Below are positions 42,963 to 54,150 of a stretch of 64,000 nt of DNA, one piece after another. The stretch's first letter is position 1, and every line of letters begins with the position of its first letter. The position numbers and the translations under genes were made by a program. The DNA comes from Arcuatula senhousia. Taxonomy: Eukaryota; Mollusca; Bivalvia; Mytilida; Mytilidae. The notes beneath the pieces are model-generated. The model did no database searches, was not told where the DNA came from, and saw only the letters and a program-made list of their open reading frames with translations. The stretch is taken from NCBI GenBank assembly GCA_963971305.1, contig OZ020307.1, positions 11,855,501 through 11,919,500 on the forward strand, in the 5' to 3' direction.

Positions 42963-44800
42963 ATTTTGAAAAATGGTACGATTTCCCCATGAATTTAAGC
43001 TTTTATTCCACTGAGACGAATTTTTACGAAAAAATGAAGCGTACAATTTGTTAACATTGTTAATTATCACTATTCAAATTATCAATATATCTTGTGGATG
43101 ATTTAAATTTTCTAAAAAAGGGGTTTAATCATTGGTATTTTTGACAATGGAAACTCATTTCGGCGAAAGAAACAACAATTTATTAGTGAACTACTTACAT
43201 TGAAATAGGGTATTGCATCTCCAATGAAAGCTGTTTAAATAAAAAATCATTTGGTATCAATATTATTTGATAAAATGGTTTTGACTGTTCACAATAATCA
43301 GATTTGTAAGAGCACTACTCACTCCATCTCTGTCCGACTAGTTGCCACTGTACACAATCATTAATTGATCGAAAGCTATATCTATCTGTCCGATTAATTG
43401 TTGGGTTCAAAGTAGCAGTATCAAGACAAAAATCCTAACAAACCATTATTCACACGATTCAGCTAGGGAAAATGATATGAAAAAAACCTGGAACAAAGAT
43501 AAAAGGCAATAGCTTACCCAAACAAAGAATTGAAACAAGATTTCATTACAACATAGGTATATTTAGGATTCAGATTTATTTTTGTAATTCCTCGTAAGTT
43601 GGAAAATAATCCGTACATTTTGTCAAGCTAGTTGTCGGATAAAAACATTTGACCATAATTCTGAGCTTTGAAATTGAACATTTTGGTACATACAAATTAG
43701 ATTTAAGATTTGGGAAGAAGCAAAGGTGTACCAAAGGGGTAATCAGTATCATAAAACCGTAAAGACAAAGACAAAACCGGCAGACAAAAAATCATCACAA
43801 CAAAACAAACCACATAACAACATAAAACAAACACACACATAACAACAAAACGCATTCAGCAACGCGAACTCAAGTCGAAACGAGAGTGAACTCGGGTGCT
43901 CCGGAAGAGTAAGCAGTTGGAAGTTGACCTTTCTCTTAAAATCTAGCAAGCTTTTCAAACTTTGCAAATGAAGATATATATCTATAGTTGATATACTGTT
44001 CTTGGGTTACATGTATATATACATGTACATGTTTATGGTTCATTTTTTGCCTTTTAATCTCTTATAAACCATTTTACATGAAAGAATCCGATTTAATCAT
44101 AATAAAAAAATATGTATATAAAGTTTAATTATCATGCAGTTTTATGGAGAATTTAGAATTTGAAAATAAACATGTTCAGTCGGGAAAAACAGATATTTTA
44201 AAGCAGGTCCCAAAATCTGCAAAACCTATTAAAATCTCATATTTGTCGTTTTATGTTATTGATGTTCGACATTTTAAAGAAGTGTCATGTAAAAGATTCT
44301 TTGAAAAATGGTTTGCTTGAATTGCCTGCTTCTTTTAATGCTCTCCGAAACTTGAATTCAGGATCGGGAAAAATCACACAATACTTTGTACCCATATTTT
44401 TAAAAGCTTTCTCAATTGTCAATTCTTTCATGATGCAAAATTGTTTTAATATCAAAAGGTTCTTGTGTACAAAAGATCAGACTATTTCAATAAAAGATAA
44501 AACGAGGGTGCCATTTTAAAATGCGGTGGTGCTTAACTTTTGGCGGACTTTCGTCAATTGTAATGTTCAACCAAAACAAAGTCATTGAAACGTGGGATAA
44601 AAAGTTTGAAGAATATTTAGGAACTTTGTTCGACAGGCCAACCAAGCAGTTGTTTACCCATGGGAAGACGGAGAAAATAACTATCTGAAGATGGAAAGGC
44701 TGATTCAGCAAGCTTTCGGCAATATGTTTTAGCCAAGAATGTTTTACATTTAACTGTCTACATGTATTGTCGTCTTCCTCAAACTTTATATATTTTTAGC
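42963..44800. other. Interior of the CACAGTG element, left part
   Basis: CTGTCCGA words at 43330 and 43386 are subterminal repeats. 43740-43930 is family R2, copy 2 (AACTCAAGTCGAAACGAGAG, TGAACTCGGGTGCTCCGG). An 88-codon ORF at 44253-44519 (SFNALRNLNSGSGKITQYF) resembles nothing I know and cannot be called a transposase. Confidence 0.4.
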
Positions 44801-46105
44801 TCACCTGGCCAAAGGCCATGTGAGCTATTGCCATTACTTGGCGTCCGTCGTCGTCGTAAACTTCTTCTCCTCTGAAACGGCTGCACAGATTCAAACAAAA
44901 TTTGGTCTGTTGGTACTTTAGGGTACCCCCCCCCCCACAGAACTGATGTAGGGATTTTTGATTCGTCGAAAAACATGGCCGCCGTTGCTAAAAATAGACC
45001 AGGGGGATCAGACTACTGCTTTTGGCTTGTAAATCAAAAAGTATAAGAGATAGATGAAATCTGATGCCACCCTGCTGCTTCAGCATCAAAAGTTCTACAA
45101 AAGTCTTCATTTGGTCCAAGTTGTCAGATGACCCCTTATAGGGGTTACAGCCCCTTAAAGGTAAAATATAGCGTTTTTTCATGTTTTTGCCCTATAGTAT
45201 GAAAACTATTGCAGATAGAGAAAAGCTGTTGCTTGCTTAAATGTTCAGCTCATTTAGCTCTACAAAAGTCTCCATAGGGTCGAAGTTGTCAGATGACCCC
45301 TTATAGGGGTTACAGCCCCTGAAATAATATTTTTTTTCATGTTTTTGGCCTATGGAATGAAAACTATTGCAGATAGAGAAAAGCTGTTGTTTGCTTAAAT
45401 GTTCAGCTAATTTAGCCGACAAAAGTCTCCATAGGGTCAAAGTTGTCAGATGACCCCTTACAGGGGTTACGGCTCCTAAAATGATGTTTTTTCATGTTTT
45501 TGGCCTATAGAAAGAAAACTATAGCAGATATAGAAAAGCTGTTGCTTGCTTAAATGTTCAGTTCATTTAGCTCTACAAAAGTCTCAATAGGATTGAAGTT
45601 GTCAGATGACCCTTAATAGGGGTTACGACCCCTAAAATAACCTTTTTCATGTTTTTGGCCTGTAGAATGAAAACTGTAGCAGATAGAGAAAAGCTGTTGC
45701 TTGCTTAAATGTTCAGTTTATTTAGCTCTACAAAAATCTCAATAGAATCGAAGTTGTCAGGTGACCCTTACTAGGGTTTACGACCCCTAAAATAATCTTC
45801 TTCATGTTTTTGGCCTTTAGAATGAAAACTTTAGCAGATAGAGAAAAGCTGTTGCTTGCTTAAATGTTCAGCGTATAAAGCTCTACAAAAGTCTCCATAG
45901 GGTCGAAGTTGTCAGATGATTCCTTATAGGGGCTACAGCCCCTAAAATAACACTTTTTCGTGTTTTTGGCCTATAGAATGAAAACTATCGTAGATAAAGA
46001 AAAACTGTTGCTTGCTTCAATGTTCAGCTCATTTAGTTCTACTAAATATAGGGTTGACATCAAGACCAGGTGAGCGATTTAGGCTCCTGGGACGAAGTAT
46101 GACAC
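44801..46105 (-). mobile_element. Family B element B7
   Basis: Hairpin AGCTCACCTGGCC, AAA, GGCCATGTGAGCT (44801-44829), then GGCGTCCGTCGTCGTCGTAAAC. Six blocks of about 120-130 bp follow with AGATAGAGAAAAGCTGTTGC and GTTGTCAGATGACCCCTTA. It ends AGACCAGGTGAGCGATTTAGG, CTCCTGGGA. Confidence 0.65.
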
Positions 46106-46774
46106 TTTTTCGTGGACCCCTTTATACCGGTGAAATAAAAAAAAAAAGCTGAGGATAAAAACAAACAAATTCTACAAATATCAAACATCACATTTCTCTA
46201 TTCTATGTTTTGATTCAATCTTTTTGTTTTTATTTGAGCTCCTCTATTTTACTGTATGAATCTGGGTGTTGTCAATTATAATTGAGAAATACCTATATGG
46301 TCTGAATACTTTTATGGTCCAACTGGTTTTTAGACCATATAGGTATACTGGTACGGTCAGACCGTAAAGGTACATTTCCTACGCGTACGGTCTGAAACAT
46401 GTATATGTCATGTCTAAAATCCAAGAGGAATTCAGATTTAGTCTACAACATGGGCAAAGCAATACAATTTCCTCTAAGTCTTTTAGTTCTTGAGATATGT
46501 AGGCATCAGACTAAAACCTAGCATACATAGCCTAAGCATGAAATTCACGTGAATTCAAAGACAAAGTCAAATGGTGTAGGAATTCGCTTTTAATGAAATT
46601 TTTAGACATCGAATTACAGAACGCGGTCAGTTTTAATGGTGTTGGAATAGAGCTTGAACAGATTTAAAATATGCCAAGTCGATATTCTCAGAGCCTATAT
46701 TATTGCTGGAAATTGGCTTCCCTGTTCGAACGTTTTAATTTTGAGTACTTTCCTTTCAATGCTTATGGTTTGTC

Positions 46775-46904
46775 CAGTGGCGGATCCAGGGGGGATTTTC
46801 AGCAAAATTGGTCTGGAACCCCCCCCCCCCCCCTTTGGCCCACAGAACCAAGTATGTGGAAACCCCCCCCCCCCGCCTTTTCGAAAATTCTGGACCCGCT
46901 CCTG
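46775..46904. mobile_element. MITE with AGTGGCGGATCCAGG ends, copy 2
   Basis: Shorter relative of 37720-37892: CAGTGGCGGATCCAGGGGGG, C runs, TTGGCCCACAGAACC, then TCTGGACCCGCTCCTG. The proline- and glycine-rich frames here are artefacts of the homopolymers. Confidence 0.6.
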
Positions 46905-46987
46905 TTGTCTATCTTTCAATTTGTTTATTTCAACGTTGTTGGTAATCGGTTAGTCATTATAATAACACCTTTACCATCTCGCAAGAG

Positions 46988-47730
46988 ACGCTCTCTTTCC
47001 TTGACTTGGATTGTAGCATCCAAAATGGCAAAATAGTAACGTCTGTGTTCTATAAACCCACTGATGACCACTGATGCACACTGCTACCTGAACTATCAAT
47101 CTTGTCATCCCCAGAGCTGCAAAAATGCCATTCCTAGGTCTCAATTTCTGAGACTTAAACGTATTTGCAGCATGCAGTGAGGATGATTTTAAAGTTCAAA
47201 GCAGCACTATGAAATCATTCTTTGTCAAAAGGGGATATCCTAACAACATCTTGGATAAAGTTTTCGACTCAGTTTCCCGGGTGACACGAGCCAAGGCTTT
47301 GGAGCCCAGGTCAAGACGCAAGAATGACCGTATACCCTTGGTACTTACATACCACCCTCATAACATCGTTATACGGGACATTCTGTTGCGCAGTTTCAAG
47401 TCCATCGTGTTGAAGGACGAACACATGTCGACAGTGTTCGACTCGCCGCCCCTGACTGCTTTTCGCAAGGGTAAGAGTTTGAGGCAACATCTTGTCTCCA
47501 GTTCATTTGACAAATCCAAGAGACGCCCTCGCTCTGACTTTTCAGGCACAAGGGGTTGTGGTCGATCCATCTGTGTCACGTGTGCCTTTACCTGGGAGAC
47601 TGGGGAAATAGTTGGCCCCTCCAACACTTTCAGGTTGAAGAACGGTTTTACCTGTCTCTCCGAAAATGTCATTTACGCCATCCGCTGTGCTAAGTGCCTT
47701 AAAATTTACGTAGGACTTATACTGATTTAT
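46988..47730 (+). pseudogene. Penelope-like retroelement fragment (RT end and start of GIY-YIG)
   Basis: From about 46988 a broken frame gives FLDLDCSIQNGKIVTSVFYK, then (after a shift) CYLNYQSCHPQSCKNAIPRS and QFLRLKRICS, the end of a Penelope-type RT. It continues open from 47209 with FFVKRGYP, LVLTYHP, PPLTAFRKGKSLRQHLVSS, CGRSICVTC and FTCLSENVIYAIRCAKC, then IYVG, the GIY-YIG endonuclease entry. It is lost right after that motif, so the nuclease is missing. At least two disruptions before 47209. Confidence 0.82.
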
Positions 47731-48846
47731 CATGAATTCGAGGCTGTAAAAGAAAACTGTCATGATAACCTAGCTGTCACCACAGTCGCTAAGGCTAACC
47801 ACATTTTTAAAAACAACTCAAATCATTGTTAAGCTTTTTATTAATATAAGACATAGATTTACATAGAGATGACCGCTCCATGATGTCCATAATCTTGATC
47901 AAAATGGTTTTCACATCTTAACAGACTTTTTTGTGTTGAGCATGTTGTCCGTATCATACAAGTAAGTGACTATTCATCGACTCACAAATATCTGGCACAC
48001 TGGCTGTCGATGCTATAAGAAGATTTCAGTTTCACAAAAGTCAATGGAAAGCTTCTAATGGACAATTTTGTCAGTAGCATTGATTAGTCATACACAAGTG
48101 AACATACTTAGGTACTCATAGCTGTTAATCGCACTTCTTTTTATGAGCTTGTTGAATGGATTTCCATTTTGTTATAAGATGAACACTGCCGCAAATATGT
48201 TTTCGAATCTAACAGTAGAGACTATTTTGAGTTCTCATATTTATTCTGTAAAGTAAATAAATGAACCAAAATAGACAATGACATTAATTATCATAAAAAT
48301 AGGAAAACATAAATTCATAAGCTTGCTTATAAGCAAATTGTAGAATAATACAATAAACTAGGATATAAAGAAATGAGGAGCAATGTGAAATAATAACTTT
48401 TTTATTCAAACTCTGAGGATTCAAAGCAGACAATTAACCGGACACTCACAGAAAATAAATGACCAATTAATCGGACAGTAAACGATTATGCCATAATTAC
48501 AAAACTTATGTTTTTAACAAAATTGTGTATTTTATCTCCATCTATCCTTTGCAATGTAGAAAGTTAAATAATCGCCCTTTTTGATAATAATAAAAAGGCT
48601 AGTAAAATCATTGCAGTTTGCGAGTAAATTCCAAATATGTGATAAGAGGTGAAGGAAAACATGTTCACCCATCGATGATCAATCTAAAAATTATAATAGT
48701 TTAAATTGTCCCGAATACAAAAAGAAACGTTAAAAAGTTGTGTAAATGAGCAAGCTATAAAAACAACTCACCTTTGTTCCTATTCGATATCGTAGTACGT
48801 TCATTCAGCCTTAAAACCACAAAAATCTGGCGAAAAAGATAACATG
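47731..48846. other. Interior of the CACAGTG element, right part
   Basis: CAATTAATCGGACAG at 48464-48478 and CAATTAACCGGACA at 48431 are the inverse of the left subterminal words. No ORF. Confidence 0.45.
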
Positions 48847-48914
48847 CAACTAGGATTTTACCACCGGACAGTGATCAACTTCCGTGATCGCTTACTGTCC
48901 GGTTATACACTGTG
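48847..48914 (-). repeat. Right TIR of the CACAGTG element
   Basis: Perfect inverse of 42895-42962; ends CACTGTG at 48914, followed by the AACCT duplication. Confidence 0.92.
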
Positions 48915-49319
48915 AACCTGGTGGAAAATGACGACGTATCCAAATGATCATTTAACTTTGTCAGGTTGAGGGACCACATAGGATAAGGATGGATAAGGAT
49001 TTTATTTTCAGATCAGGTAGGCATGGTAGGACCAAATTATCATACATATGTAGAAAAACAGTTGCTGATCACTTTATTTTAATGAATCTGTGTTATGAAA
49101 AGTTCCAAAAATTGATTGACAGAACTCCCACCATTTTTCTGCGCATGACTATATATGCACTATGGGTAAAAGGTCACGAATTCTCGCGAGAGAAAGCCAT
49201 ATTTCTGTAAAAACAAAACAACCAGTGTTCGTTCGTTAGATAGTTATTATTTATTGAGAAAGTTATTGTCATTAACAACAAGAAAAGGTTTTGTTTTGTT
49301 ACAGTTTGTAAATAAATAA

Positions 49320-49482
49320 GCAAAAATAAAGAATCTCGCTAACGCGAGACCCGGTATTTTCTTAAATTCCCAATGCATTCCGAGTAGCGAGGCAGAATTT
49401 ATTTTCAACCATCGTATTTTGAGTCTCGTGCAATTTGGCAGACTCTGTACAATAGTGAGCTTCGCTTCGCTCGCATATAATC
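49320..49482 (-). repeat. Family G fragment, copy 1
   Basis: On the - strand: ATGCGAGCGAAGCGAAGCTC, ACTATTGTACAGAGTCTGCC, AAATTGCACGAGAC, then unrelated sequence with GGTCTCGCGTTAGCGAGATTC. Confidence 0.6.
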
Positions 49483-49695
49483 TATTTAAAATATGTCTCA
49501 AGATAAAGATGCGGAATTGAGTTTTTTACCACATTTCTAAATGTCCTTAATCATGCAACAAAACTTAAGATATCTCATTAAAGATGGTGTTTTGATGGTC
49601 ACAAACTGTCACAAAATTATTGTAGTTAAGCGTTGGTAATAACAATATGGGTCTTTGGCGGGAAAAAAATAACAAATATGTCTTATACAGTTTAT

Positions 49696-49959
49696 ATGCG
49701 AGCGAAGCGAAGCTCACTATTGTAGAGAGTCTGCCAAATTGCACGAGACCAAAACTACTATGGAAGAAAAATCGTTCTGTCACCGGAAACATTCGATTTT
49801 CGGAAGTTTTCGAAAATGTCTGCGCGTGCTGAAAAATTGCGGGAAATAGTAATACATCGTCCCAAATTATCTCGTCCCAGGCATTATTTGAAATTATCAA
49901 TGGAATATATTTTATTTTTGTATCTACGCGAGCTTTTAAGGCAATGTCTTTCTCATATT
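49696..49959 (+). repeat. Family G, copy 2 (host of the hAT-like element)
   Basis: ATGCGAGCGAAGCGAAGCTC to GGCAATGTCTTTCTCATATT. Nearly identical to 51297-51549 apart from small indels. Interrupted at its right edge by the 49960 element. Confidence 0.7.
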
Positions 49960-50699
49960 CAGGGGTCGACATTAACTTTTAAATCCGCTTGTCCTGTCGG
50001 ACAAGTGACAGCTAAGTTTTACTTGTCCGAAAGTACAAAGTACTTGTCCAAGTTTTTACCTAATGATGTGCCATACTAGTGGCATATAAATGATTTTTTT
50101 TAAATATCAAAAGGTTGGACACCTTAACAAACTTTATATTAATTGTGTTTTCAATTTTCTATGAAGAAATTGTCCTCTTTTGACTACGACTCTAATACAC
50201 CATGATAACTTTCAGTTTACAGCATTATTGATCTATTTATATAACTATAATGTCGATCGATGATCTGATTGGCCAATAATTAAATGCCCATGAAAGGAAT
50301 GCGTGATCATCACTTCGTAGTGCTCTGGTATCTTAGTATGTATTATCGGTTATACAAGAGAAGTTCCGAAAAGCCGATCTCCAATTGGATATGATATATT
50401 TAATTGATCAATAGGAACAGGGTTTTAAATAGAATGTTCTATAATTATCCTTGGGTTTTCCTATTTGAGAAAATAAATACAAAATGGTGATCGATTAATA
50501 AAAAACCACAAAGTAAGACGTTTCAAACCACAGTTTTTAAAGAAATCAAATTCGGAAATGATGAAACTAGCAAATCAATATAGTTATTATAAATATTTTT
50601 TCACTTGCCCAATCGGACAAGCTAAACCTAAGTTTTAGTTGTCCGACTTTGCATTTCACTTGTCCCGGGCAATCGGACAACTGTTAATGTCGAACCCTG
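49960..50699. mobile_element. hAT-like non-autonomous DNA transposon (740 bp)
   Basis: Ends CAGGGGTCGACATTAAC and GTTAATGTCGAACCCTG are inverted (16 of 17). ATATT flanks both sides (49955-49959, 50700-50704), a 5-bp duplication. Words CTTGTCCGA / TCGGACAAG repeat just inside both ends. CAGGG ends with 5-bp duplications fit the hAT5 lineage. Paralogue 51297-51549 shows the site without insertion. No transposase. Confidence 0.75.
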
Positions 50700-50704
50700 A
50701 TATT

Positions 50705-50956
50705 AAAGTATACACTATATCAAGAAGGAATGTGTCCATGGGACACGGATGCCCCCTCTAGGTCCAAAACAGGAAGTGGAAGTCCCAAAGGTCTGATAGT
50801 TTCTTAGGACATACAATGTGTCATACTAAACAATCCTCCCAAGTTTCATACCATTCCCATTTACGGTTTCTGAAAAAAGCTGGACGGAAATTTCGAAGTC
50901 GATTTTAATAGATTTCATTTCGGCCCCACCAAACACAGTGGGAGTATGACAGGCCT
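50705..50956 (+). repeat. Repeat fragment starting GGAATGTGTCCATGGGACAC
   Basis: GAATGTGTCCATGGGACACG, GATGCCCC is an element start of a type similar to 5905-5930 (AATATGTCC, AAAGACATAATGCCCC). It runs to a CACAGTGGGAGTATGACAGG end. Confidence 0.4.
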
Positions 50957-51296
50957 GACAGTACCCTTGGTATATAACACGTCTATCAATAATGGTTATA
51001 GACTTCATCCACCACTGTACCCGTGGTATATAACACTATAAATATTGTAAATAGACTACATCCATCACTGTACTCGTGGTATATAACACTATCAATAATG
51101 TTTGAAGACTATATCAACCGCTGTACCCGTGGCATATAACACTATTAAAAATGTTTATCAACTACATCCACAACTGCATCCGAGGCTTATAACACTGCAT
51201 ATAGCGTCTATTGACTACATCCACAACTGCATCCGAGGCTTATAACACTGCATATAGCGTCTATTGACTACATCCACCACTGTACCCGTGGTTTAT
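50957..51296 (+). repeat. 53-bp satellite, segment 1
   Basis: Diverged copies of the 53-bp unit (CTATAGACTACATCCACCAC, TGTACCCGTGGTTTATAACA, CTATACATAGCGT). Two adjacent copies with CATCCGAGGCTTATAACACT are near-identical, a recent duplication. Confidence 0.8.
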
Positions 51297-51549
51297 ATGC
51301 GAGCGTAGCGAAGCTCACTATTGCAGAGAGTCTGCCAAATTGCACGAGACTCAAAATACTATGGAAGAAAAATCGTTCTCACCGGAAACATTCGATTTTC
51401 GGAACTTTTCGAAAATGTCTGCGCGTGCTGAAAAATTGCGGGAAATAGTAATACATCGTCCCAAATTATCCCGTCCCAGGCATTATTCAATGGAATAGAT
51501 TATATTTTTGTATATACGCGAGCTTTTAAGGCAATGTCTTTCTCATATT
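51297..51549 (+). repeat. Family G, copy 3, inside the satellite
   Basis: Same ends as 49696-49959, lying between GGTTT and AACACTGT of a satellite unit. Confidence 0.7.
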
Positions 51550-51786
51550 AACACTGTATATAGCGTCAATAGACTTCATCCACCACTGTACCCGTGATAA
51601 CAACACTCTTTATAGCCGTGGTTTATAACACTAAACATATAGCGTCTATAGATTACATCCACCACTGTACCCGTGGTTTATAACACTATACCTAGCGTCT
51701 ATAGACTACATCCACAGTTGTACCCGTGGTTTATAACACTATACATAGCGTCTATAGACTACATCCACAGCTGTACCCGTGGTTTA
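51550..51786 (+). repeat. 53-bp satellite, segment 2
   Basis: Four to five units, with CTATACCTAGCGT and CCACAGTTGTACCCGTGG variants. Confidence 0.8.
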
Positions 51787-52152
51787 TAGCGAGCATAGCG
51801 GAGAGCTCTACGGTATTTGTTTCCGCGAGAAATTTGCTAATGCTGATTTAGATTTTTTATGGTCCGGAAAGGGTTTTTATTTTTACAGGACCGGAGTGAA
51901 TGTTAAAATAATTTATAAGAAAAGAGATTATGCTTAAAAAAAATAATAAATTGCGCTTTTTACAAGAAAATAATATTTTTAAAATAATAAATACACATAA
52001 GCTGCTCGTTTCGTCTTGGTTATATGCACGTACGAAACTTACATGTCTCGAAGCTTAATCGCCCCATATCATTTCGCCCCAAATACATTATATAAACAAA
52101 ACGTAGTCCCTTTTAGCTTTGCTCGCATTTAGGCAATGCCTATTCCATATTA
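51787..52152 (+). repeat. Family G, copy 4 (diverged, longer), inside the satellite
   Basis: Begins GCGAGCATAGCGGAGAGCTC and ends TAGCTTTGCTCGCATTTAGG, CAATGCCTATTCCATATT, enclosing unrelated AT-rich sequence. Bordered by GGTTTAT and AACACTATA as in copy 3. Confidence 0.6.
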
Positions 52153-53276
52153 ACACTATACATAGCGTCTATAGACTACATCCACAGCTGAAAACGTGGT
52201 TAATAACTCTATACATAGCGTCTATATACTACATCCACCACTGTACCCGTGGTTTATAACACTAAAAATAGCATCTAGTAACTACATCCACCACTGTATC
52301 CGTGGTTAATACCACTATACATAGCGTCTACATCCGCCACTGTACCCGTGGTTAATAACACTATACATAGCGTACATAGACTAAATCAACAACTACCCGT
52401 GGTTAAAAACAATATACATATCGTCTGTAGACTACATTTACCACTGTACCCGTGGTTGATAACACTATATATAGCGTCTATAGACTACATCCACAGTTGT
52501 ACCCGTGGTTTATAACACTATACATAGCTTCTATAGACTACATTTACCACTGTACCCGTGGTTGATAACACTATACATAGCGTCTATAGACTACATCCAC
52601 CACTGCACCCATGGTTAATAACACTATATATAGTGTCTATATACTACATCCGCCACTGTACCCATGGTTTATAACACTATACATAGCGTCTATAGACTAC
52701 ATCCACCACTGCACCCATGGTTAATAACACTATATATAGTGTCTATATACTACATCCGCCACTGTACCCGTGGTTAATACCACTATACATAGCGTCTATA
52801 TACTACATCCACCACTGTGCCCGTGGTTTATAACACTATACCTAGCGTCTATAGACTACATCAATAACTGTACCCGTGGTTAATAACACTATACATAGCG
52901 TCTATAGACTACATCAACAACTGTACCCGTGGTAAATAACACTATACATAGCGTCTATAGACTACATCCACCACTGTACCCGTGGTTTATAACACTATAC
53001 ATAGCGTCTATAGACTACATCAACAACTGTACCCGTGGTAAATAACACTATACATAGCGTCTATAGACTACATCCACCACTGTACCCGTGGTTAATAACA
53101 CTATACATAGCGTGTAAATACTACATCCACCACTGTGCGCCCTATAGACTACATCCACCACTGTACCCGTGGTTAATAACACTAAACATAGCGTCTATAG
53201 ACTACATCCACCACTGTACTCGTGGTTAAAAACACTATATATAGCGTCTATATACTACATCCACCACTGTACCCGT
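52153..53276 (+). repeat. 53-bp satellite, segment 3 (main block)
   Basis: About 21 units. Exact 53-bp steps can be read, for example ATACATAGCG at 52891, 52944 and 52997. Several units drop or add a few bases. Open frames rich in Ile, His and Tyr are an artefact of the unit. Confidence 0.88.
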
Positions 53277-53332
53277 GGTTCTATAGACGCTATGCATAAA
53301 GTTATAAACCATGGGTACAGTGGTGGATGTAA
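53277..53332 (-). repeat. Inverted satellite unit at the array end
   Basis: CTATAGACGCTATGCATAAA, GTTATAAACCATGGGTACAG and TGGTGGATGTA are the reverse complement of one unit, placed exactly at the junction with the 174-bp array. Confidence 0.8.
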
Positions 53333-54150
53333 TCAAGGTCAAGGTCAAAAGATGGGGATGCAACTGTGGTAAGCTACTACTGGGGCATATGTATACCTAG
53401 TTTCATCAACCTAGGACCTACAGTTCTTGAGATATAGAGGTGCTCATAAAACTTTTCCATTGCTATTATATGTATTGAAAATTGTCAAAGTCACTCAACC
53501 CAAAAATCAAGGTCAAGGTCAAAAGATGGGGATGCAACTGTGGTAAGCTACTACTGGGGCATATGTATACCTAGTTTCATCAACCTAGGACCTACAGTTC
53601 TTGAGATATAGAGGTGCTCATAAAACTTTTCCATTGCTATTATATGTATTGAAAATTGTCAAAGTCACTCAACCCAAAAATCAAGGTCAAGGTCAAAAGA
53701 TGGGGATGCAACTGTGGTAAGCTACTACTGGGGCACATGCATACCAAGTTTCATCAACCTAGGACCTATAGTTCTTGAGATATGGAGGTGCTCGCAAAAC
53801 TTTTCCTTTGCTATTATATGTATTGAAAATTGTCAAAGTCACTCAACCGGAAAATCAAGGTCAAGGACAAAAGATGGGGATGCAACTGAGCTAAGCTACT
53901 ACTGGGGCATATGCATACCAAGTTTCATCAACCTAGGACCTATAGTTCTTGAGATATGGAGGTGCTCGCAAAACTTTTTCATTGCTATTATATGTATTGA
54001 AAATTGTCAAAGTCACTCAACCGGAAAATCAAGGTCAAGGTCAAAAGATGGGGATGCAACTGTGCTAAGCTACTACTAGGGCATATGCATACCAAGTTTC
54101 ATCAACCTAGGACCTATAGTACTTGAGATATGGAGGTGCTCATAAAACTT
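53333..54150 (+). repeat. Tandem array, 174-bp units
   Basis: GATGGGGATGCAACTG at 53351, 53525, 53699, 53873 and 54047, exactly 174 bp apart. Each full unit has TCAAGGTCAAGGTCA, CATCAACCTAGGACCTA, TTCTTGAGATAT and CTATTATATGTATTGAAAAT. Copies are very similar. Confidence 0.88.

Larger units (their letters stand above)
42895..48914. mobile_element. 6.0-kb DNA transposon with 68-bp perfect TIRs starting CACAGTG
   Basis: 42895-42962 and 48847-48914 are perfect reverse complements over 68 bp. AACCT flanks both sides (42890-42894 and 48915-48919), a 5-bp target duplication. CACAGTG plus 5-bp duplications fits Transib, whose ends (CACWATG-like) resemble the RAG recombination-signal heptamer CACAGTG; I see no nonamer at 12 or 23 bp. 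A subterminal 15-mer also recurs inverted. No transposase is recognisable. The interior is full of other repeats (B7, a MITE, a Penelope fragment), so this is a non-autonomous or gutted copy. Confidence 0.8.

Noticed and set aside
44253..44519. Transib transposase candidate inside the CACAGTG element
   Set aside because: The 88-codon ORF has none of the motifs I would expect for a Transib or RAG1 core.
46654..47036. Proline-rich and glycine-rich ORFs on both strands
   Set aside because: Produced by C and G homopolymers of the MITE at 46775-46904.
50957..53332. CRISPR-like array
   Set aside because: Whole 53-bp units repeat with no unique spacers, in an animal genome.
53035..53372. His/Tyr/Ile-rich ORFs in the 53-bp satellite
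   Set aside because: Repeat translation only; units change frame because 53 is not a multiple of 3.
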